Source: Streptococcus parasanguinis | Lineage (GTDB): Bacteria; Bacillota; Bacilli; Lactobacillales; Streptococcaceae | Assembly (NCBI RefSeq): GCF_023109675.1 | Contig: NZ_JALDUR010000016.1 | Coordinates: forward strand, 1 to 39,774 | Direction of reading: 5' to 3' | Length of the DNA stretch: 39,774 nt | In this document: piece after piece, positions 26,537 through 34,593 of the stretch | Layout: each line of letters opens with the position of its first letter | How positions within the stretch are numbered: position 1 is the stretch's first letter | The notes under the pieces: generated by a model | The model's input: only the letters and a program-made list of their open reading frames with translations | What the model was told of the DNA's origin: nothing | Databases searched by the model: none | Program-made: the position numbers and the translations under genes

Positions 26537-27162
26537 TCGTCTTCCTCGTCGTCATAAACACGTTCGCCGTGGATTTTGATGTATTCTTCTCGAAGCCGTT
26601 CCTCCTCTACCCATAGAGGATCTCTTACCGGTACCATTGTCTTTAATTCTTCCAAACTAAGTTCAACCGCTTCATTATAAGTCAGTGAAAGAACATCCTT
26701 GTGATATTCCTTAAATTCTTCTACACTTAGCCAACTTTGCTTGCCGTCTTCGCTAATCTGACCATCAATGGCAGATGCTACTTCAATAGCCATAATGTAT
26801 AAAGCACGTTTGTCAACCGTCAAAATATCTACATGAGTTGAGGCAATTCGAAGAAACTCCCCCTTTTCGCGGTCGTCGGAAATAAAGGCATGTTCAAATT
26901 CAAGTTCAATATCTTCATATTGCAAGGACAACCAAGGATTGCTCGGAATTATAAAAGGAGCCTTATCCCATCTTTCGTCAACTGAAGCCCATTTGTGTAA
27001 CTCTGCTCCAAAATAAAAATCATCTTGCAGCATCTCATCATCACCAACGTTGGAGTAGCTTATTTTCTTGCTATTCCGTTCTTTAAACCACATCTTCCAA
27101 ACTAGCTCTCTAGTAGTAAAGGTTATTTTTTTCGTAAAATCACTTTTGATATATAGTCTCAT
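26533..27162 (-). CDS. Array gene 2: paralog of unknown family
   Basis: A 209-residue paralog with N-terminal FTKKITFTTRELVWKMWFKE, variable middle (HKWASVDERWDKAPFIIPS), core LTVDKRALYIMAIEVASAI, DGQISEDGKQSW and tail ERVYDDEEDE. The last part matches gene 5 closely in DNA. It starts with ATG in an ATGA overlap with gene 1, but gene 1 lacks the acidic tail, so unlike the later genes this start has no GAGGAA ribosome site and may rely on coupling alone. Probably cytosolic. Confidence 0.85.
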   Translation of the reverse strand: MRLYIKSDFTKKITFTTRELVWKMWFKERNSKKISYSNVGDDEMLQDDFYFGAELHKWASVDERWDKAPFIIPSNPWLSLQYEDIELEFEHAFISDDREKGEFLRIASTHVDILTVDKRALYIMAIEVASAIDGQISEDGKQSWLSVEEFKEYHKDVLSLTYNEAVELSLEELKTMVPVRDPLWVEEERLREEYIKIHGERVYDDEEDE

Positions 27163-27767
27163 AAATCTGAGATATCGCCTCCATGTGCTAGTATATATTC
27201 TTTTCGACGGTTAGCTTCTTCCTCCCAAAGAGGGTCGTCTACAACATCCATCGTTTGAATTTCAATCAAACTTCGTTCATTTGCTTCTTCAAAAGTCAGA
27301 GATAGAATAGCCTCGTGCTTTCTCTTAAATTCCTCGACTGTTAGCCATGTCTTCTTACTATCCTCGCTAATTTGCCCGTCAATGACCTTTGCAATCTCAA
27401 GCGCCATAATGTACATGGCGCGTTTATCAACTGTCAAAACTTCTAGATGGGTAGTTAAAATACGAAGATGGTCCCCTTTTTCATTATAATCTGTAGTAAA
27501 TGCGTCTTCAAACTCTATCTCAATACATTCCTCAATATGTGAAAAGAGGCTTCGTACCCCTTCCTTTAGGGGGACACTAGACCATCTCTTATCTGCAGTA
27601 CTTTTCCTCAAGGATAAATTTACAGAAAAATACTCTTGTAGTTGCTCATTGTCTCCAGCATTTGAGTACGATACTTGCTTTTCTTCTGGAAACCACATTT
27701 TGCCAGCAAGTTCTAAATAACCATAAGGTACTCTTTTTGTATAATCGCCTTTGATATATAGTCTCAT
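27159..27767 (-). CDS. Array gene 1: most divergent paralog of unknown family
   Basis: A 202-residue first member of the array. The N-terminal MRLYIKGDY motif and the core LTVDKRAMYIMALEIAKVI, DGQISEDSKKTWLTVEEFK are retained, so homology is clear, but most other positions differ and the C-terminus ends HGGDISDL instead of an acidic run. The segment DKRWSSVPLKEGVRSLF resembles the decayed gene 6 (DNRWNNVRLKEGIANEF), linking the two outer members. ATG start, weak ribosome site (GAGAAAAG). It is first in the transcript, downstream of an extended -10 promoter. Confidence 0.83.
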   Translation of the reverse strand: MRLYIKGDYTKRVPYGYLELAGKMWFPEEKQVSYSNAGDNEQLQEYFSVNLSLRKSTADKRWSSVPLKEGVRSLFSHIEECIEIEFEDAFTTDYNEKGDHLRILTTHLEVLTVDKRAMYIMALEIAKVIDGQISEDSKKTWLTVEEFKRKHEAILSLTFEEANERSLIEIQTMDVVDDPLWEEEANRRKEYILAHGGDISDL

Positions 27768-27800
27768 TCGTTCTTTTCTCTATTCTTTTTATTCCCATTC

Positions 27801-27809
27801 ATCATATCA
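27801..27809 (-). promoter_or_regulatory. Possible promoter of the paralog array
   Basis: On the minus strand TGA-TATGAT, an extended -10, lies about 35 bases before gene 1. No good -35 is present. Confidence 0.4.
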
Positions 27810-27872
27810 TAATTTAATAAAAAATACATGTTCGCATGAAGGAAGAGAGTTTAATAATTTTCAATGGATAAT

Positions 27873-27902
27873 AAAAGCCCCCAGCTGTAACTGAGGGCTT
27901 AT
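27873..27902 (-). terminator. Terminator of the ABC-2 exporter operon
   Basis: On the minus strand AAGCCCTCAG and CTGGGGGCTT pair with one mismatch around a six-base loop, followed by TTTATTAT. It starts four bases after the permease stop codon. Confidence 0.85.
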
Positions 27903-27906
27903 CTAA

Positions 27907-29121
27907 TTAGCGATAGCTGAGAGCACGTTTGATGGTCTTCCACGGTCCGAGGTCATCGGTCTGGAGGATTAAGCTCGCGTAAATTCGAGCGATGAGAACT
28001 GTTCCCACGATGGTAAAGAGAACCGCAATTCCCAATGAAGCCCAAGATTCAAGACCAGTCGCATAGCCATTGATGGTACGGAAAGGCATGAAGAAGGTTG
28101 AAAAGAATGGAATGTAGGAACCAATCTTCAATAAGAAGACATCACCGGCGCTTCCCAAGGTGGTTACCCCAAGGAAGCTAAAGATAACTAACATCATTAG
28201 TGGCGAAATCGCTTTTCCTGAATCTTCAGGTCGTGCTACTGTGGATCCTAAGAAGGCAGAGAGCACCACATACATAAAGATCCCAAGGATAATGAAGAAG
28301 ACGGTATTAAGCGAGATCGCTTCTGCTAGGTGTTGGGTAATTGGAGAGTTTGGAGCGAGAATATCCTTGACAACTGGGATATCTGCTCTAAAGATCCAAA
28401 CGGCTACTAGCCCAATGACATAGACAAAAATATGGGTAAAGATCACTCCGAAGAGTCCGAGCATGCGTGAGAAGAAATAGTCGGTTGCTTTGATACTAGA
28501 GAAGACCACTTCCATGATCTTAGTTCCCTTTTCACTAGCCACTTCTTGGGCTGTGATACTCGAGTAGAAGATCAAAATCATATAAAGCAACATTCCTAGA
28601 CCACCTGCAACCATGGTTTGCACCATTTTCAAGCCTTCTTTTTTCTCATCAATTTTTTCTTTGAGAGAAACCTGTTGAGACAAGGCTGTCAGTTGCTCTT
28701 TGCTTAGATTAGCACGCGCTAGATTGATCCCTTGTTGGACTTGGCTTAATTTCGCAGCGACAAGCGATTTCAAATCTGTTTTCATGGCTTGGTCGCCCAC
28801 ATAAGTGGCTTCTAGCTGGCCATCTTTTTCATCGACCGTTAGGTAAGCAGCTGCTTTCTCATCCTTAATGGCTTTTTTAGCTGCAGCTTCATCCTTGTAG
28901 TCCAAGGTCAAGCCATCAGTTCCTTTGAGACTTTCTTTGACAGCTGGAATTTCTGTCACCAAGGCCACTTGGTTTTTGGCATCTGTAGAAGAACCTGTCA
29001 GATAACCGATTCCAATGCTCAATCCTAAAAAGAGGAAGGGACCGAAGACCATGAAGAGGAAACTCCATGATTTCACTTGTCTGATATAGGTTTCTTTCAT
29101 TACGACAAACATCTGTTTCAT
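27907..29121 (-). CDS. ABC-2 type permease (NatB/YhaP-like)
   Basis: A 404-residue exporter permease. An N-terminal helix (residues about 20-42) is followed by an extracellular domain of roughly 130 residues rich in Lys, Asp and Ala, then five or six helices in the C-terminal half. This layout (helix, large external domain, helix bundle) is that of NatB/YhaP family ABC-2 permeases that export sodium or small molecules in Bacillus. It overlaps the ATPase gene by four bases (ATGA). Substrate unknown. Last gene of the five-gene operon. Confidence 0.85.
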   Translation of the reverse strand: MKQMFVVMKETYIRQVKSWSFLFMVFGPFLFLGLSIGIGYLTGSSTDAKNQVALVTEIPAVKESLKGTDGLTLDYKDEAAAKKAIKDEKAAAYLTVDEKDGQLEATYVGDQAMKTDLKSLVAAKLSQVQQGINLARANLSKEQLTALSQQVSLKEKIDEKKEGLKMVQTMVAGGLGMLLYMILIFYSSITAQEVASEKGTKIMEVVFSSIKATDYFFSRMLGLFGVIFTHIFVYVIGLVAVWIFRADIPVVKDILAPNSPITQHLAEAISLNTVFFIILGIFMYVVLSAFLGSTVARPEDSGKAISPLMMLVIFSFLGVTTLGSAGDVFLLKIGSYIPFFSTFFMPFRTINGYATGLESWASLGIAVLFTIVGTVLIARIYASLILQTDDLGPWKTIKRALSYR

Positions 29122-30011
29122 ACTTCTACTCCTGATTCAAGTTTAAAGATCTCATCAATAGTTGGGGCTTGGTGGTCAAAGGTTGCTAGGTAGTGGCCCT
29201 TTGTCAAGCGGTCAAATAATTCTGGACCAGCTGACGCATCATCCAAGATCAGCTTCCAAGTCCCTTGCTTGGTCATGCTGACCTTGGTCACGTGTGGCAG
29301 AGCTTCTAGCTCTTCTTTGCTAAAGTCGTTAGAGACAAAGAGGCGAGTCTTGCCATAGCTATTCCGGACCTCTTGGACAGGTCCTGATAGAACAACCGAA
29401 CCATCACGGATCATTAGGATATCATCACACAACTCTTCGACATTGGTCATGACGTGGTCAGAAAAGATAATGGTTGCCCCACGCTCTTTTTCTTCAAAGA
29501 TGACCTGCTTGAGCACTTCTGTATTGACCGGATCCAAGCCACTAAAGGGTTCATCTAAAATGATCAATTTAGGCTCATGGATCAAGGTGATGATCAATTG
29601 AACCTTCTGTTGGTTCCCTTTTGAGAGACTCTTGATTTTATCGGTCAATTTTCCTTTTACTTGGAGTTTTTCCATCCAGGTCGGTAATTTTTCCTTGACC
29701 TCAGCAGTGCTCATTCCTTTTAAGGCAGCCAAATAGCGGACCTGCTCAAAAATCGTGAGTTTTGGCATAAGACTACGTTCTTCTGGCAAATAGCCAATTT
29801 CCTTGTAGGTTTCTTGGGTGATCGCTTTGCCACCTAGGCGAATCTCGCCGCTGTAGTCCAAAAAGCGCAAGATACTGTGGAAAATAGTTGTTTTCCCGGC
29901 CCCATTTTTCCCAACTAAGCCAAGGATATGCCCTTGTTGAGCTGTCAGATCTACTCCGAAGAGAACCTGCTTATTCCCAAAGCTTTTTTCTAAATTTCTA
30001 ATTTCTAACAT
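29118..30011 (-). CDS. ABC transporter ATPase (NatA/YhaQ-like)
   Basis: A 297-residue ATPase with Walker A GLVGKNGAGKTT (about 32-43), signature LSKGNQQKVQLI (an altered LSGGQ, typical of this subgroup), Walker B LIILDEPFSGLDP and the switch ATIIFSDHVM. The C-terminal 80 residues form the accessory domain common in drug or bacitracin-type ABC-2 ATPases. GAGGAG precedes the ATG. Acts with the permease directly downstream. Confidence 0.92.
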   Translation of the reverse strand: MLEIRNLEKSFGNKQVLFGVDLTAQQGHILGLVGKNGAGKTTIFHSILRFLDYSGEIRLGGKAITQETYKEIGYLPEERSLMPKLTIFEQVRYLAALKGMSTAEVKEKLPTWMEKLQVKGKLTDKIKSLSKGNQQKVQLIITLIHEPKLIILDEPFSGLDPVNTEVLKQVIFEEKERGATIIFSDHVMTNVEELCDDILMIRDGSVVLSGPVQEVRNSYGKTRLFVSNDFSKEELEALPHVTKVSMTKQGTWKLILDDASAGPELFDRLTKGHYLATFDHQAPTIDEIFKLESGVEV

Positions 30012-30022
30012 GGATGACTCCT

Positions 30023-30820
30023 CTACTCTTTATAATAACGTTTGGTAATCTTGTACTGAGAGACCAAGATATAGACATAAATCAGTGATACCACTACTAA
30101 TGCTAACAAGATATCTGTATGGAAAGCAATGCCAACTAAGAATATCGCAATTAAGGAAATCGGCAAGATATAATTGCTTAACTTAATGATAATTTCATAG
30201 TTTTCCTCGTAGCTAATCTGCTTTTCTGCTTCATCCATCATACTCATCATAAATTCACGCACTTCCTTGGCATTGGCATTGCGGGGAATCGGTTTTCCAT
30301 AAATCAGATGGAAGGTCTTGCGAAAGAAGATATCCGATAGGAAAAATAGGGCAATCAAGACAAGAAAGAGATAGAGCATGGTAAAGTCTCCAAAGATAAA
30401 AGCCAAGTGCCCTGTGGAAGGTCTATCCATATACACCCATTGACTATAAAAGATGATGACTAAAAAGTATGGCAAGATCATGACTCCTTTAAAAATGGTC
30501 GCTAACCCAAACAGTTTTTCCTTCTGGATGTCATAGTGATAGGCTTCCTCTTCGTCTTCTATCTGGAGCATTTTTTGATGGACTTTTCTCGCGCTTATTA
30601 GTAAGGCTATCGTGACCATAAACACGATAAGAAACAAAAGTATTGAACCCCAAAGGAGTCCTTCTTTACTAAAGAAGGATTGGATTTCAAGGGGTTTTTC
30701 GGATCCGAACATGCCTGTCAAAAAATCAATGACTCCTCCAATCAAGCCGGAAACTGTAATGATTCCGACATTTCTCCAAAACCGGTAACGAGCGGATCGT
30801 TCTTGTTGTTGCTTTTTCAT
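30023..30820 (-). CDS. DUF3169-like six-helix membrane protein
   Basis: A 265-residue integral membrane protein with about six hydrophobic segments (near 17-38, 54-76, 108-128, 142-164, 215-236 and 239-258) and a Lys-rich cytoplasmic N-terminus. The size, helix layout and position next to a small XRE regulator fit the DUF3169 family; no enzymatic motif is seen. It lies eleven bases upstream of the ATPase gene and one base after the regulator, so it probably assists or regulates the exporter. Family assignment is moderate. Confidence 0.72.
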   Translation of the reverse strand: MKKQQQERSARYRFWRNVGIITVSGLIGGVIDFLTGMFGSEKPLEIQSFFSKEGLLWGSILLFLIVFMVTIALLISARKVHQKMLQIEDEEEAYHYDIQKEKLFGLATIFKGVMILPYFLVIIFYSQWVYMDRPSTGHLAFIFGDFTMLYLFLVLIALFFLSDIFFRKTFHLIYGKPIPRNANAKEVREFMMSMMDEAEKQISYEENYEIIIKLSNYILPISLIAIFLVGIAFHTDILLALVVVSLIYVYILVSQYKITKRYYKE

Positions 30821-30821
30821 A

Positions 30822-31031
30822 TTATTCTTCTCCCTCTACTAGACTAAAGACATTCTCCACTGGTTCATTGAAGATCTGGGCAATGGTCATGGCGATAATG
30901 ACAGAAGGTGTATACTCACCACGTTCCAAGAGACTGATGGACTGGCGCGAGACCCCTGCTAGCTTGGCTAGCTCGGATTGGTTGAGTCCATCACGCGCCC
31001 TCAGCTCTTTCAATCGATTTTTTAAAATCAT
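30822..31031 (-). CDS. XRE/Cro-CI family regulator
   Basis: A 69-residue one-domain regulator. The helix-turn-helix is NQSELAKLAGVSRQSISLLERGEYTPS (shown only as key residues Q-S-E-L, G-V-S-R-Q-S-I and E-R-G). Such minimal XRE proteins often repress the membrane-protein operon they sit in. It is preceded by the small membrane protein gene by 13 bases and followed by the DUF3169-like gene. The inverted and direct repeats over the operon promoter (31403-31446) are the likely binding site. Confidence 0.88.
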   Translation of the reverse strand: MILKNRLKELRARDGLNQSELAKLAGVSRQSISLLERGEYTPSVIIAMTIAQIFNEPVENVFSLVEGEE

Positions 31032-31044
31032 GGCATCAGCCCCC

Positions 31045-31353
31045 TTATAGTTGAATACCTTGAATATCTTCGATACGGACTAACTTGGTTTCCCTCTGTT
31101 GTTTATGAATCACACGGGTCAGTTTGACCCAATCTTCATCGATATCTATAATTTCATACTCAAATCCAACACCATCTACTGTAACAGTGGCCGTTTGGCC
31201 TTTCAATTCTTCTAAAAGTCTAGACATGTCTTGATTTCCTTTCACTTGTTTTTCTAATCGTCTGATGCGTCTGTTCAATCCTTTTATCTTCTTTTCTGAG
31301 CTTGCATAAACGATAACCAGAAAAGGGATAAATAGAATCCATATGGCTCCCAT
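31045..31353 (-). CDS. Small membrane protein with coiled coil and C-terminal beta domain
   Basis: A 102-residue protein, not recognised by name. Residues 2-17 are a hydrophobic helix, residues about 19-40 are a basic and charged probable coiled coil (KKIKGLNRRIRRLEKQVKG), and the remainder is a beta-rich segment (TATVTVDGVGFEYEIIDID) reminiscent of small Sm- or SH3-like barrels. GGAGG lies six bases before the ATG. First gene of the XRE-DUF3169-ABC operon, so it may be a sensor or accessory of the exporter. Function unknown. Confidence 0.75.
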   Translation of the reverse strand: MGAIWILFIPFLVIVYASSEKKIKGLNRRIRRLEKQVKGNQDMSRLLEELKGQTATVTVDGVGFEYEIIDIDEDWVKLTRVIHKQQRETKLVRIEDIQGIQL

Positions 31354-31383
31354 AAGAAACCTCCCCTTCTTTCAACTAAAAAC

Positions 31384-31412
31384 ATTGTAACACTTCTTTT
31401 TCTTTTTGACAA
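31384..31412 (-). promoter_or_regulatory. Promoter of the XRE-ABC-2 operon
   Basis: On the minus strand -35 TTGTCA (31412-31407), a 17-base spacer and -10 TACAAT (31389-31384) with a TG one base upstream of the -10. Confidence 0.82.
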
Positions 31413-31446
31413 GCATATTTGTCAAAAAAATAAAAATATTTGTCAA
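31403..31446. promoter_or_regulatory. Likely XRE operator: palindrome plus phased half-site
   Basis: TTTTTGACAA and TTGTCAAAAA (31403-31428) form a 10-bp inverted repeat around six bases and overlap the -35. ATATTTGTCAA occurs at 31415-31425 and again at 31436-31446, exactly 21 bp apart, two helical turns. This suggests cooperative binding of the small regulator encoded in the operon. Confidence 0.7.
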
Positions 31447-31542
31447 TAATAGCAGGATGGTTGACATGGATATTTTGAGTACTTAAAGGAATTTCTTTAT
31501 TTTTATAGGGTTTTAAGGCCTATAACTTGCAAATCCTGGAAG
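31447..31542. other. Non-coding gap
   Basis: Between the XRE-operon operator and the pheT terminator. No ORF with a ribosome site, no further promoter or strong hairpin seen. Confidence 0.5.
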
Positions 31543-31573
31543 AAAAAAACAGTTGAGAAATTCTCAACTGTTT
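31543..31573 (-). terminator. Terminator of the pheS-GNAT-pheT operon
   Basis: AAACAGTTGAGAA pairs perfectly with TTCTCAACTGTTT around a single-base loop or shorter stem, and on the minus strand it is followed by a run of seven T. It lies about 15 bases after the pheT stop. Confidence 0.92.
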
Positions 31574-31587
31574 CATCTTTTTACATC

Positions 31588-33993
31588 TTAACGCACTTCT
31601 GCATTGACTTTTTCTTCAAGTGAAGCTTGGATTTTTTCCATGTAGCGTGCGACTTCTTCATCTGTCAAGCTATCTTCTGGATTTTGGAAGGTCAAGCTGT
31701 AGGCCATAGACTTCATGCCAAGTCCTAGTTTTTCACCTGAGAAAACGTCAAAGAGTTTGATATCTGTTAAGCGTTTCACGCCAGCAGCTTGAATCGCATC
31801 AACCACTTCTTGGTGGGTCACTTCTGCTTTGAGGAGAAGGGCGATATCACGGCTCACAGCTGGGAATTTGGTGATTTCCACAAAGGCTGCGGCTGGTTGA
31901 AGAGCTGCTTCAATAGCAGATAAGTTCAATTCTGCCACATAGGTTTCTGGAATGTCATAAGCCTTAGCTGTTACAGGGTGGACTTGTCCCAAGACCCCAA
32001 TCACCTGGTCACCAAGTGAGAGCAAGGCTGTACGTCCTGGGTGGAGACTCTTGATTTCCTGTGTTGCTGTATAAGTCACTTCAAGACCCAAGCGAGTAAA
32101 GAGGACTTCCAAGATTCCCTTGGCATAGAAGAAGTCAACTGGAACAGCTGGAGTTTGGAAGTCTTTTTCAGCAACTAAGCCAGTCAAAGCAAAGGCAAAG
32201 CTATTGATTTCGTTTGGCAAGTCTTCTTTTGGATTACCTGTCTGTTCAAAGACTTTTCCGATCTCATAGAGGGCCAAATCTTTGTTCTTACGAGCGACAT
32301 TATAAGCTACAGTATCCAAGATTCCTGAGATCATATTTTGACGGAGGACCGAACGATCCACAGTCATTGGCCACATGAGCTCCGTTAAGTTGCTTGGTGC
32401 AGTCGTGAACTCCACTGCTTTTTCAGGAGTTGTCAGTGCATAAGTAATGATTTCAGTCAATCCAGCCCCTTCAGCGATAGTCCGAACTTGGCGACGCAAT
32501 TTTTGAGTCGCTGTCAATTCACCTGCTGTCCCGTCATCTTTTGGAAGGGTTGCTGGTAATTTGTCATAACCATAAATTCGAGCAATTTCTTCAAAGAGGT
32601 CCGCTTCGATAGTGATGTCCCAACGGCGACGAGGAACGCTGACTGTGAAGCTTTCTGCATTTCCAGAAAGGCCAAAACCAAGACGACGGAAGACATCTTC
32701 GACATCCGCGTAGGAAAGTTCTGTTCCAAGGACACGGTTAACGTCTGCAAGAGTAGAAGAAACTTCTACATCAGAAGTGTCTAACTGGCCTGCTGAAACG
32801 ATGCCCTTACGTACGGTTGCACCAGCCAATTCAGCAATCATACTTGCTGCGGCATCAAGGGCTTCATTAACAGTTGCCACATTGATGCCTTTTTCAAAGC
32901 GAGAAGATGATTCAGAGCGTAGGTTGAGGCGACCACTAGTCTTACGGATCGATTTGCCATTGAAAACAGCCGCTTCAAGAACTACACGAGTAGACTTTTC
33001 AGAGATTTCTGTAGCCTCTCCCCCCATGACACCTGCAAGGGCAACAGGTTTGTCAGCAACCGTAATCACGAGGTCACTTGTTTCCAACTCACGCTCTTCC
33101 CCATCCAAGGTCACTAATTTCTCACCTGCACGCACTTCACGTACACGGATGTCATTTCCTTCAAAGGTATCCAAGTCAAAGGCATGCATGGGCTGACCAA
33201 AGTAAAGCAAGATATAGTTGGTCACGTCAACCACATTATTTATGGGACGGATGCCTTCATTCATGAGGAGGTTTTGCAACCATTGTGGACTTGGTGCGAT
33301 GGTTACATTGTCCAAGATACGAGCTGCATAATAAGGAGCCTTATCTGTGTCGATGCTGACAGAAAGAGCATCCGCTGCAACTTGGTCTGTTTCTGTTAAA
33401 GTAAATTCTTTGAAGTTGACTGCCTTGTCATAGATGGCTGCTACTTCATGTGCTACCCCACGCATCGAAAGAGCATCTGCACGGTTTGGAGTGATAGAAA
33501 GCTCGATGATTTCATCATCCAAGTCTAGGTAAGAGAAGACTTCTTCTCCTGGAACAGCATCCTCTGGCAAGATTTGGATGCCATCCGCAAATTCTTTCGG
33601 TACAACTGAGTCAGAAATGCCTAACTCACCAAGTGAACAGATCATCCCAAGGGATTCCAAACCACGGATTTTCCCTTTTTTAATCTTGTAGTTATCTGCG
33701 ATGCGAGCACCTGGAAGAGCCACCATCACCTTGATGCCTGCTCGCACATTTGGTGCTCCACAGACGATTTGACGCGCTTCTTCTTCCCCCACATTAACTT
33801 GGCAGACATGAAGGTGTGTCTCTGGCACATCTTCACAAGACAAGACTTCTCCGACGACAATTTTTGAGAGACCAGTAGCAGGCGATTCCACACCTTCTAC
33901 TTCGATCCCTGTAGTTGACATTTTTTCAGCCAACTCTTCTGATGGCACATCCACGTCCACCAATTGTTTTAACCATTTATATGATACTAACAT
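31588..33993 (-). CDS. pheT: Phenylalanyl-tRNA synthetase beta subunit
   Basis: An 801-residue subunit that with PheS charges tRNA-Phe. Domains in order: N-terminal [12 protein letters not shown], an EMAP/OB tRNA-binding domain (about 40-150), the B3/B4 editing region, the B5 domain, the catalytic-like core, and a C-terminal anticodon-binding (FDX-ACB) domain beginning [15 protein letters not shown]. The length is normal. The start is family-typical, yet no Shine-Dalgarno lies directly upstream; an AAAGGA sits about 42 bases away with a hairpin between. The gene is separated from the GNAT gene by 67 bases and is under the upstream Phe T-box. Confidence 0.95.
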   Translation of the reverse strand: MLVSYKWLKQLVDVDVPSEELAEKMSTTGIEVEGVESPATGLSKIVVGEVLSCEDVPETHLHVCQVNVGEEEARQIVCGAPNVRAGIKVMVALPGARIADNYKIKKGKIRGLESLGMICSLGELGISDSVVPKEFADGIQILPEDAVPGEEVFSYLDLDDEIIELSITPNRADALSMRGVAHEVAAIYDKAVNFKEFTLTETDQVAADALSVSIDTDKAPYYAARILDNVTIAPSPQWLQNLLMNEGIRPINNVVDVTNYILLYFGQPMHAFDLDTFEGNDIRVREVRAGEKLVTLDGEERELETSDLVITVADKPVALAGVMGGEATEISEKSTRVVLEAAVFNGKSIRKTSGRLNLRSESSSRFEKGINVATVNEALDAAASMIAELAGATVRKGIVSAGQLDTSDVEVSSTLADVNRVLGTELSYADVEDVFRRLGFGLSGNAESFTVSVPRRRWDITIEADLFEEIARIYGYDKLPATLPKDDGTAGELTATQKLRRQVRTIAEGAGLTEIITYALTTPEKAVEFTTAPSNLTELMWPMTVDRSVLRQNMISGILDTVAYNVARKNKDLALYEIGKVFEQTGNPKEDLPNEINSFAFALTGLVAEKDFQTPAVPVDFFYAKGILEVLFTRLGLEVTYTATQEIKSLHPGRTALLSLGDQVIGVLGQVHPVTAKAYDIPETYVAELNLSAIEAALQPAAAFVEITKFPAVSRDIALLLKAEVTHQEVVDAIQAAGVKRLTDIKLFDVFSGEKLGLGMKSMAYSLTFQNPEDSLTDEEVARYMEKIQASLEEKVNAEVR

Positions 33994-34060
33994 TATTCTG
34001 ATCGTAAGATCCCACTTGGTGAGATCTTCTCAATTCCTTTCTCTCAATTTGGACCCACAA

Positions 34061-34591
34061 TTAAGCTTGCGGATTCTCCTTCAAATGCTTGCGCAGCAAC
34101 CAGTCGATATCCACAGCTTCCCCTGTGATAAAGTGGTGCTCGCTAAATCGTTCAAATCCGAATTGTTTGTAAAAGTTTTGGGCCTTAAAATTCCGTTCCC
34201 AGACACCCAGCCAGACCCAGTCAAATCCACGTTTTTGAGCCTCTTTTAAGGCAAAGGTAAACATTTCCTTGCCATAGCCCTTGCCATGATGTTCTTTTTT
34301 GACATAGATGCGCTGAATTTCAAAAGCATTGTCCATCTCTACTGGCTCCGTTTGTGCCTTGCCCCAGTTAAACTTGAGGAAACCACAAATTTCCTGATGG
34401 TGATCAAGGACAAAATAGGTCTCTGATTCCGGGTCTGCTAGGTCCTTTTGGATTTGCTCTAGCGATAAAACCATCTGGTAGTAATCTTCCATATCGGCAT
34501 CAGAGTTGTAGGGACCAAAGGTATCCCCATAGGTTTCCACCTCTAATTCCCTTAAAATATGAAAATCTTTCGCCTTAACTTTTACTAACAT
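34061..34591 (-). CDS. GNAT family N-acetyltransferase (PaiA-like)
   Basis: A 176-residue acetyltransferase with the acetyl-CoA loop IYVKKEHHGKGYGKEMF (Q/H-G-K-G-Y-G) near residues 94-110 and the C-terminal NFYKQFGFERFSEH. The general form resembles PaiA-type polyamine or protein acetyltransferases; the substrate is unproven. It lies two bases after pheS and before pheT, an arrangement known in streptococci. As part of the T-box-controlled transcript it should rise when charged tRNA-Phe is scarce. Confidence 0.88.
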   Translation of the reverse strand: MLVKVKAKDFHILRELEVETYGDTFGPYNSDADMEDYYQMVLSLEQIQKDLADPESETYFVLDHHQEICGFLKFNWGKAQTEPVEMDNAFEIQRIYVKKEHHGKGYGKEMFTFALKEAQKRGFDWVWLGVWERNFKAQNFYKQFGFERFSEHHFITGEAVDIDWLLRKHLKENPQA

Positions 34592-34593
34592 AA

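Noticed and set aside
24209..27767. CRISPR array or other short-repeat array
   Set aside because: The repetition here is of whole genes about 620 bases long with open reading frames, not short repeats with spacers.
32777..33196. Plus-strand frame of 139 codons within pheT
   Set aside because: Antisense shadow of a fully conserved PheT; no promoter or ribosome site.
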